Below, in pieces: positions 24,734 to 33,900 of a DNA stretch of 64,000 nt (within the stretch, counting starts at the first letter, position 1; each line of letters starts with the position of its first letter). The translations under genes were made by a program, and so were the position numbers. This DNA comes from Ashinkailepas kermadecensis (lineage: Eukaryota; Arthropoda; Thecostraca; Neolepadidae), in NCBI GenBank assembly GCA_034440615.1, contig JAOTOM010001626.1, forward strand, positions 1 through 64,000, in the 5' to 3' direction. The notes beneath the pieces were generated by a model. That model was not told where the DNA came from. It saw nothing but the letters and a program-made list of their open reading frames with translations, and made no database searches.

Positions 24734-24837
24734 GTATATATATATGTATATATAAATATAACTACGTATATATAAATATCAATATATATATATATGTATA
24801 TATAAATATAACTACGTATATATAAATAACTATATAT

Positions 24838-24892
<55 letters not shown>
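24670..24892. repeat. (TA)n microsatellite with embedded 50-base duplication
   Basis: TA repeats surround two copies of a segment containing ATGTATATATAAATATAACT and ACGTATATATAAATA, around 24743 and 24795. Confidence 0.9.
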
Positions 24893-24894
<2 letters not shown>

Positions 24895-25225
24895 GCTTCC
24901 AGCATGGAATTGACATCACCTTGTCAACTTGTCAGTGGGCGGCTCGGCGATGGTGCACAGTTTGTGGGCTAGAAAGTGAGCTAAATGTGGGTCGAATGTG
25001 GAATGAGATATGTCTTTTATAATGTACATACATGTATGTTGTCAGTCCAATACCCGGAATCTATCACTGACCATGCTGCCGCATACCTATGTTTCAAGTC
25101 ATGGCAAGGTTAGTCATATATTCTGAACAGAACACCGTAATTCCTTTCTGAGCAACGCATAACGGTGCTTCAAACATAAATGTATTTTCCTCAAATCTGC
25201 AACTCACGGCAAGGCATCATTCACG

Positions 25226-26466
25226 TCATACAATTCGCTGAAATGATGGCAGTCTCTGAAATGAAATGAAACACGGGTACGTATGGGTAACTACATAGTG
25301 TTGTCGCTGCTCACTGTTACTGGTGTGCTTCCTAAACTTAGGAAAGTACGACTCGAAAAGTGCTGACACGCATCCCGATACTGCACATGTTGTCTTCACG
25401 CGCTCTTTGCAGATATGAAGCCGGGAGACGGTGACGCTGTTATAAAAGTTATCCATGTAAATAACATGGCCTTTGTTCAGGTATGGATCTGTCAAAGTCA
25501 TGCTTCGATTAACCAGCTTAGGACCGGCGCCACTGTATATATCTATGCTAAGTAGGTATCCGGTTTTGGAGTCGGTGATAGCGTAGACTTTTATCCCGTA
25601 CCGGGTAGGTTTCATGGGGTTATACGTCCTGAAGCATGGCACCACCGCCTCATCCAAGCTCAGGCTCTGCATGGGTACATCAGGGCTCTGAAGGTATTGT
25701 GAAAAAATCAATCAGAGGCTGCACTTTGTACAGTCTCGAAGCGTCTGCGGGTTTTGAGTGATTGTCGGCGAAATGGAGAAAGCGAGCTATCATATAAAAT
25801 CGGTTGCGAGACATAGCTTCTTTGAAAACGGGATTTTAACGGAATATGTTGTTGGACCAGTAGTCATCCAGACACCGTTTTTTTATCCAGTCTGGTGAGC
25901 AGCCAAAGCGCTACGAATTTTTGTCATCTCCACAACGGTCACGGACAGCCAGTGCCGTGCTCTGGAACGCGGGGTGAGGTCCGCGCTACCCAGGTACTGG
26001 TTAGCATACAAATTGGTCTCCCCGATCAGCATGAGCCAAAACTGCATGGGGAACACAATGCCTATGAGCTGTTTTACACTTAGCGATCTGGTAGACATGC
26101 ATGCACCAGGTACGCCGATGAATTGACGCCGTTGGAGGTCTCCCTGTCTTGTCGTCCACCAGGCTTCAGGTGTATCCGTTCTCACTGATGGAGCTTCCGC
26201 AGACAGATCTTCTCTCGACGGTGTTTCCACCAAAGGAGCCACGGCCGACGGAGCTTGCCGACCCGTTACCCACTTTGTAGGAGGCGCTTCGGGACACGGC
26301 ACTGGCACGGGTATCATCACAGACGACTGCGTGGCCGGGTCAGAAATTGTTCTCGAACAGATATCCTGCAATGCCAGGCGCTTAACCCTTATTCCAGGGA
26401 TTGTAGCAGTGGTAAGTCCCTTTGTCCGTATCGAAGGTCGCTTTGCTCGTGGTGTTCCTCCAACCT
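25226..26466 (-). pseudogene. piggyBac-like transposase, frameshifted (main part)
   Basis: The minus strand encodes most of a piggyBac/PGBD transposase in broken frames. In order: ETNLYANQYL and SRARHWLSVTVVEMTK near 26010-25915; CLDDYWSNN near 25865; FKEAMSRNRFYMIARFLHFADN near 25825-25760; RLYKVQPLIDFF; then an open frame from 25711 with SLSLDEAVVP (first catalytic Asp), KPTRYGIKVYAITDSKTGYLL, and YMDNFYNSV (second catalytic Asp). Frame changes fall at or next to homopolymers (AAAAA near 25918, A7 near 25880, T6 near 25715), and a TAA follows IFR. The third Asp and the zinc-finger end are absent. A good splice acceptor (TTATTATCTTGTTCCAG) precedes 26466, so this piece is probably a downstream exon. 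Either a pseudogene or a real gene with uncorrected long-read indels. Confidence 0.8.
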
Positions 26467-26984
26467 GGAACAAGATAATAAAGCATCATAGTGGTTTGAA
26501 TAGCCAAACTGTTAATTTTCAAATATCCTCTCCTGAGCTGGAATCGCGGGGAACGGAGTGCATCAGTATACTAATTCCATGACATGCTTATGCAAAACAA
26601 AATATTCCGCCCAAGGCCCTTTACATAAGGTACAACCGTCCAGCGATTCGAACTTTTCATGACGTCACAAGTTTTCAACGGCCGAAGTCCTCGTTGCCCG
26701 CAATGCTTTATAGGGGTAGTTCATAATGTTATATCTTTTTTTCAGAAATGAAGCTATAGCCATAACACGAAGACCATATGATAGAACACATCTTTCTCTA
26801 CAAAAAAAATATCATTTCCGTTTTTACCTGAAACTTACCTGAAACCCGATATACGAGCTGAAACAGGTCATCACATCATGCAGGCTTCGTCTCCAGCTGG
26901 CACCGTTCCATAACTTTTTTTTCCCACCGACGAATGCTGATAAGGAAGGAATGTGGGGTGGAACTTACGCAAATTATAGGAAGG

Positions 26985-27145
26985 ATACAGGGTTTTGTTT
27001 GATGCACTTTTGAAGGGACACTTGCCCCTTCAATCTCGACTTTTTCCAACCAATAATTACAGCATTTATCATGGGACCCCATTGAGTGTACCCCCTCAAT
27101 CCATTTCAGTTCTCCTATTGCCTTCATGTATTGCGTTCCACAATA
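26985..27145 (+). repeat. Interspersed repeat (family with GGGGACTTGCCCC motif)
   Basis: Shares TTTTGAAGG, ACTTGCCCCTTCAAT, CAATAATTA, CCCCCTCAATCCATTT and GCCTTCATGTATT with copies at 39200, 41450, 51225, 52020 and 52865 (some inverted). Confidence 0.65.
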
Positions 27146-28261
27146 ATTGCCAGAAACAGCACCTGTGGAAGGATATAAAGGTCGATAATTGTCACGCAGT
27201 GCCACAGGCCTATATCCAACTTCTGGTAACAAGGGGGAGGGACAGCTGTCCCGGAAAAGTAATCCCCGCGGTGAATCTGATGTGATGCTAAGCGGACGAA
27301 GCACACCGAACGTGTAAATTCACCAATTTGTATTTCAAGTTCTCCAGGTCCCCGCGGCATCTGAAGGTCAACACAGGTCAAATAAGGCAAATTATAAATG
27401 GGACAGATTGTATTCAATGCTGTTTGAAGTTCAACGAATTATCCAGATTGCAGACATAAGCTAAATTGACATTGCTATCACGGTTCAGGACTATACAATG
27501 TGATTCTCGGTAACGCTTTCGTAGTTTGAGTACAACGAACACGAAAACAGTTGTATTGTGCATTTTATTGTCCTGAATAGTTTTCATCACGCCCTGGTTA
27601 CCTCTCCCAACTGGATTTTCGGCTATGCAAATAAGTATCCACTGCCATCACTGCCGTGCAAGGGAAAAAAGAACAGGTGACATTTTTGGCCCAAACCAAC
27701 TTTCTACACCATTCGATAGCTAATTCGTAGACGCCAATTGAGACAAATCATACTCATGTTTAGGTAACATACGATTTCGAAGAACATTATTTTCTTTAAA
27801 AAATACGCATGTGAGGAACAACGACATATATATCGTGGTCAAAGCACGTATGAAACAAATTAGCCTTCGCGTCAAGACGTATGTGTCATATTTCGTGACA
27901 TTGTTTCACATGCCATGGCAGAAACACATGTTGTCTTTTTTGTCGCACGTACCTGCACGGAAAAAGGACGTAAGTCATCACGGCGGTCACATACGTCTTT
28001 CTAGTACTTTAGATGCTGAAACCTTAGCGGCAAAGAGACGTATGCGAATAAGCGCCAATCTCGAACGTCTTGTATGGTGCCAAACTGAGCCACATTTTTC
28101 TTCGCATCTGCTTACAGGATGTGTTAAGCTTGTCAAAAACACCTGAACGCGCGAAAAATAGCTTGCTGTTTAAATATTCCACCCGGCGTAAGACCACCAT
28201 ATTGCGTCCAGTGCCATGGGGCAGCGATCATTATCAGTGCTACATGTTAGTTCCTCCATCA
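27146..28261. other. No gene seen
   Basis: Short frames only. It lies downstream of the last THAP-gene exon found; I looked here for the remaining P-element-type catalytic exons on the minus strand and did not recognise any. Confidence 0.35.
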
Positions 28262-29243
28262 CCATTGAAAAACCTCCAAATACCGTGGTCTCGTACACTT
28301 TTGCCCATCCGACACGTTCAAGTGCTAAAGTCCTCTGCACCTCAGCTCATTCAACACCTCCGAGTCCGGCGGTCCCATGCACCTCTGACCATTCGACACC
28401 TTCGAGTACGGCGGCACCGTGAATTTCTGCTCACTAGACACCTTCGAGTACGGCGGTCTCACGCGCTTCTGCTTATTCGACACCTTCAAGTCGGGAGGTC
28501 CCGTGCATTCTGCTCATTAGACATCTTCGAATACGGCGGTACCGAGCACCTTTGTCCATTCGACACCTTGGAGTACGGCGGTCCCGTGCGCTTCTGCTCA
28601 TTAGACACCTTCGAGTAGGGCGGTCCTGTACATTTCTGCTCATGACACCTTCGAATACAGCGGTACCGTGCACCTTTGCCCATTCGAGACCCTTGAGTCG
28701 GGCGGTCCAGTGCATTTCTGCTCACTAGACACCTTCGAGTACGGCGGTCCCGCGCGCTTCTGCTCATTCGACACCTTCAATTCGAGTGGTCCCGTGCATT
28801 TCTGCTCATTAAACACCTTCGAGTACGGCGATACCATGCACCTTTGCCCATTCGACACCTTCGAGTCGAGCGGTCCCGTGCATTTCTGCTCATTCGACAC
28901 CTTCGAGTACGGCGGTCCCGCGCGCTTTTGCTCATTCGACACCTTCGAGTCGGGCGGTCCCGTGCATTCTGCTCATTAGACACCTTCGAGTACGGCGGTA
29001 CCGTGCATCTTTGCCCATTCGACACCCTTGAGTCGGGCGGTCCAGTGCATTTCTGCTCACTAGACACCTTCGAGTACGGCGGTCCCGCGCGCTTTTGCTC
29101 ATTCCACACCTTCGAGTCGGGCGGTCCCGTGCATTCTGCTCATTAGACACCTTCGAGTACGGCGGTACCGTGCACCTTTGCCCATTCGACACCCTTGAGT
29201 CGGGCGGTTCAGTGCATTTCTGCTCATTAGACACCTTGTCTAA
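28262..29243. repeat. 42-base minisatellite with 167-base higher-order period
   Basis: About 23 units built on CACCTTCGAGTACGGCGGTC and CTGCTCATTCGA. The 42-base period equals 14 codons, so both strands stay open for long distances (plus strand: FCSLDTFEYGGPVH). At the right-hand end four-unit blocks repeat every 167 bases, with a 41-base unit marking each block (CATTCTGCTC at 28965 and 29132). I treat the open frames as by-products. Confidence 0.92.
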
Positions 29244-30372
29244 TGACACCTTGTCTAGCTCTATGCCACATACGTAGTTTTGCCCTCACATGGCGGAATC
29301 GACGGAGACAAATTATAGCCTGGCAAAACTAATTTTGTACGTGTACCTAGCAAAGACGATTCTAAGCAACGCAACTGTACTCAATGCATTTGTCTTCCTG
29401 CAAGGATTTGACGGTATATCGAACTTCAACGAGAACACAATCGTATCGCTTTTTATAGACCGGAACGGTAAATCGGCATGTCTTAACAATTTTAGATCGG
29501 GACGGATTGTAACATATGCTATTTTTCCTTTGCACGGCAGATCAGACCATAGGTAACCAAACAGGCGAAGACACCTTTGAAGAATAACCTAACAAAGTAA
29601 TTCCTTGCACAATCACCCACACCAATATCATCACAATTATCAATAGCACCTACTCAATGCTCGATAAATGTAAAATCCCGCTGGGACGTCTCACATGTCG
29701 CGCCGTTAGCGTCATTAGGAAGGTGTGGTCGAACGACGCGCGCCAATTGCACATCTGAACAAGTAGAGCTTCATAACACAACATGAAATATTCGTGAAGC
29801 ACACATGGAACCTGCAGACACAGTTATGTCGCGATCACGAGCAAACCAATATGAAAGGAAGGCAATGTTTGAAATACGCCGTACCATATTCGCCGTCCAG
29901 TCCCATTCATCTGCCGCCCACCGAGATCGGCGCACTGCTAACGCCAGGTCTCGCTGACTCGGCGACAGGTCGGATCACGGTTCCAACACTGACAGCCGGA
30001 ACCGAGCGATCACCATTCATGTTCCTACCAACTGTTCACCCTCAGACTAATGACATCACCACACCACAAAACGTTAAACATTACAGAATTAACATTATGT
30101 TGAAGACAACATACATTGCAATGGATATACATGATCACAGTAGGAAGAAAAAAAACGTTAACACCATTGCTAACTATTTATTAATGTGATTACGTAAAGT
30201 AAGCATGTTAAAGTGGCTATGCATTCATGCATTGCATAATGCCAATCATCGGTCAAAGATTGGGAAATAGGTTAAATTGAGGGTGGAAATTATCTAGTAA
30301 ACAATGCGGACGGCGTAAAAATGCAATTTTTACGCCGTTCTGGCTCATCGTCAGAAAGTACACATTTCATAC
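29244..30372. other. No gene recognised; perfect hairpin at 30310-30338
   Basis: Two plus-strand frames (29290-29556, 88 codons; 29794-30189, 131 codons) show no recognised domain. Bases 30310-30338 form a perfect 13-base-pair stem (ACGGCGTAAAAAT) with a 3-base loop, about 35 bases past the exon 3 donor. Confidence 0.4.
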
Positions 30373-30973
30373 CTGGAGCTTAGATGCCGCCAGCACCTGG
30401 CCCGCTGCAACGTCGTAACAGTGTCTACTGTCCAGCCCCATCTCGTAAAACGAGATGACGCACAGGCGTTGGATGGGCTCCATGGCCTGCACGGCCGCCT
30501 CCAGAACCGCGGCGGCAGCCTCCATCACGCCCGGTGCGACCGTGAAGGAGCGTATCCAACGCGAGAGCGTCGTCATGGACGGCAGCGGGAGCTTCAGTAC
30601 GTTGCTGACATACGCGAAGGCCTTCTTAGAGATGCAGCGCAGGCCGAGCGCTCTGGCGACGGCCTTGGCCCCCCAAGAGGTGCGGCGCCCGGTGGCCGCT
30701 TGGCGCACCTGCTCTGCCGACAACACGCCCGCTTCCAGCAGCTGGTCCAGGGTCGCGGCCTTCTTCGCCAGGATGCTGTTGCGGCGGAGCAGGTCAGACT
30801 TCTGGCGCCGCCACGCCAGACGTCTCTGGCGACAGGTCCGCTGCAACCGATCCACCCGTCTCTGCAGCCGGCAGACTTCCTCTAGAGGCGTCAAAATCCG
30901 CACTTCTGCCGTAGGTTGAAGAAGCGTTGGGACGTCGTCTACTCCGGCTTCGTCCGCAACTTCAGACAGATCA
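30373..30973 (-). CDS. THAP/P-type gene exon 3 (coiled coil, HTH, start of catalytic domain)
   Basis: The acceptor TTTTCTGATTGCAG precedes 30973 and the donor CAG/GTATGA follows 30373. The exon is 601 bases: one base completes the split codon from exon 2, then 200 intact codons. It is much more GC-rich than the AT-rich introns around it, and free of stops, which suggests it was under coding constraint until recently. Confidence 0.75.
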
Positions 30974-33900
30974 CTGCAATCAGAAAACAAGGCGGGCGTG
31001 TAATATATCACGGCAAAAGAGAATACTTCGTTTTTAAGACAAAAAACGTCCGTTGATTCAATCCCAGGTTGACAGATAAAATAGAAAGGCTGGCAGAAGT
31101 GTGTACATTGTGCATTCAAGTTTCATAATCAAAGCATTAATTCTAGGCATTACATTAAACATGTTTTACATTTTGATTGATATGAAGCAAGCAAAGCAAT
31201 TCGCTTTATTGTCTTACCATGATGCTTGTGCATTGTGCATCCCAGTTTCATTTCAAGAGCAGAATGGCAGCTGAGCCAAATTCATGCCCTTGCATTTATG
31301 GGTCTTGTGGGTCACAGACTATTCCTCATGCATACTATTAATGATGGTACAGTCCTTCGTTTCAAATAATGTCAGTAAGGCACATATTTATATAATGGTG
31401 ATGTTGCTAAATGGCTGCATGTCAAACAACTACTCATATCTGAAAGGAAATTTGCCACATATCATGGGTAATGGACCATCAGCTGAGACAAGCATGTTTC
31501 ACATATACAGTATAATAATTCTGCTGCATAGTGCAAACGTGTTTCAAATATGTGCCAAATGACAATTGTAGTGCAACACTCTTCACATGAAGGCACTTCC
31601 ATGCACAGTAAATGGTATGCATGTGTGGCATATGCATGGCTTAAAAGCAGCCTACCCATAATGCCTTCCTAAACAAATGCCAACTGTAGGCTGTCCTCTT
31701 CCTCTTTCCATTGTGGGAAATTTGACACCCTACACCATACTTCTCCCAGCTATTCCTACTGTTGGATGTCTTTTGATGTATGGTTTTAACCTGATCAGTG
31801 GGTTATCCTTGGCATCTCACCACTCCTGCCACTCCTCAAATGTGTAGGTATTTAGAAACCATCACCTTCAAATATTTTTACTTGTTTCCAGCTATTATTT
31901 TCAATGGCATTAGATCACTGGAAGTATGTAGTTTCATTTGCAGCAATGCTACTTTTTAATTATCACCTGTGCTAATGTGCCTGGAGAATCACATCCCACA
32001 TGTAGGTTAATATGGCTGTTCATTTGCTGAGATCATGCAGCCCCTCTGCAACTGCTTCTGTCAGATAAGAGGAGCTTTTTGGAGGTGAAGGCGAGTGAAA
32101 TGTTAAAATCAATCTTAGTGATTCATTAAAATCAACAACATTTTGTTGGCAAGGAACATACTGTAGCACAGTAAGTATGGTTCACAGTTATAAGAGCAAT
32201 CAGAATATATTGTGATCAGGCAGACACTTTGTTCATTATTTCCCTAAATAGGTACACACCAGGATCAACAAGACATGTCGCGAAGTCATACCTCAGTGTG
32301 CATCTGCATCAATCATATTTCATAACTGGCTGCAAAGCAGATTGAAGATTGGGTGTGCTTACTTTTGTCTTGTGGTGCTAATATAAATGGAAATTGCACC
32401 ATAATAACTTACCACATCAGGGAATCAGTATCTGCATCAGCAGCAGGCTCAGCTTCAGAAGTCCATGGAGTGGGACTTGACCCATCACCAAGCACACTGT
32501 CAACAGCCTGCTTCTGCTCCCTATGAGTATGGCGCTGACACCTCCCCAAAGCAGCTGTTATCTTTTCCCTGTTGCAAAGATGAAGGAAGAGTTACATATG
32601 GATTCAATAAGTGTATGTTGCATGACCACATTGTAAGCTCCTTGACTACCAACCATGGTAATTTTGACATAACATCTGATTCTGCTCACAAACAAATCAG
32701 TAAAATCACAGATGGTTTCCAAGCTGTGATTGTATGACTGTAGTATTGACACAAATGATGTAAAAAACACATTCCAAGAGTGCCTATACTCTATTTACAG
32801 CAAATAAGAAGAGGCATTCAGCCAATACTTAAATGCATGATGCCAATGTCACATAAAAACGACCTCTGCCTCAGCTGGTTAGAGTGCTGACCTACACTGG
32901 TCTCCCCAGTCCCAGCAAGACAGGGTTCAAGTCACTTCACACACTTGAATTTAGCCCCTGGCTGAGAGGGTCAGTTGGCAACTGGCCTGATAGGGCCGTG
33001 GATGAGCTACCAGGGCAGCAGTGTCAGTGCATTGACAGCATGTTAAACTAGTTGTCAAAATTCTGTCATTGAACTGGAATTAATTGCCTGTGTGGTGGGG
33101 CAAGGGTTCATGCAACAATCCCTGATGAGCAATAGGACCCTGGTTCATAAAGCCACCCCAGCAAGAATGCAGACTTTTTTAAACAGACAAGCAATGGGGA
33201 TAACAATCTAAATATACAGCATTTTTCTGCATTAATATATTCACAAGACAAACATCACACATAGTTTGCCCTCATACAGCTGAAGAGGTTAAGCTAGCTT
33301 AGGTCATTTTATATTTGTAATATTTTGAAGACCTAAAATTATGCTTGAAATTTTACCTCTGGGTGGGTTGAGGATAGTTTTTTCTAAGAGTGTTTTGCCA
33401 AGGCTAGGTTTCATTTTTTAACACATTGTTTGTGATTATTACTTACTGGATTACTTACTGGATTATTACTGGATATGAGTTGGCATGTGAAGTCTAGCAT
33501 TCAATCTCATTGCAGTTTGTTTGCAACATGCAAGTTCACATTATACAGTCTGGCAGACTCTCACATCATTACTTTGAGCCATCACCAGCATAACCTCAAC
33601 ACAACTGACTTAACTTGCTTGTGATCAACCAACTGGATTTTTTTTTAATCCAAGTTCTTGCATGGGTTGCTTCATGAACCAGGGTAGTATTGCTAAGCAG
33701 AGCTTGTTGCACGAACCATGGCCTCACCATCCAATCCATGAATTCCAGTTCAACAGCAGAATTTTGACAAGAAGTTAAATATGCCATCAATGCACTGACA
33801 CCACCACCTGGTAGCCCATCCCCAGCCTTATCAGGCTAACTTGCCACCCAACCCTCCCAGTCAGGGTTATATGTGAGCATGTGAAGTGAATCAAACCTTG

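Noticed and set aside
28262..29243. Regularly repeated 42-base units resembling a CRISPR array or a repeat protein
   Set aside because: Units are contiguous with no unique spacers, in a eukaryotic context, and unit-length changes break the frame. It is a minisatellite.
29794..30189. 131-codon plus-strand frame as a gene
   Set aside because: No recognised motif and no initiation or conservation evidence from the sequence alone.
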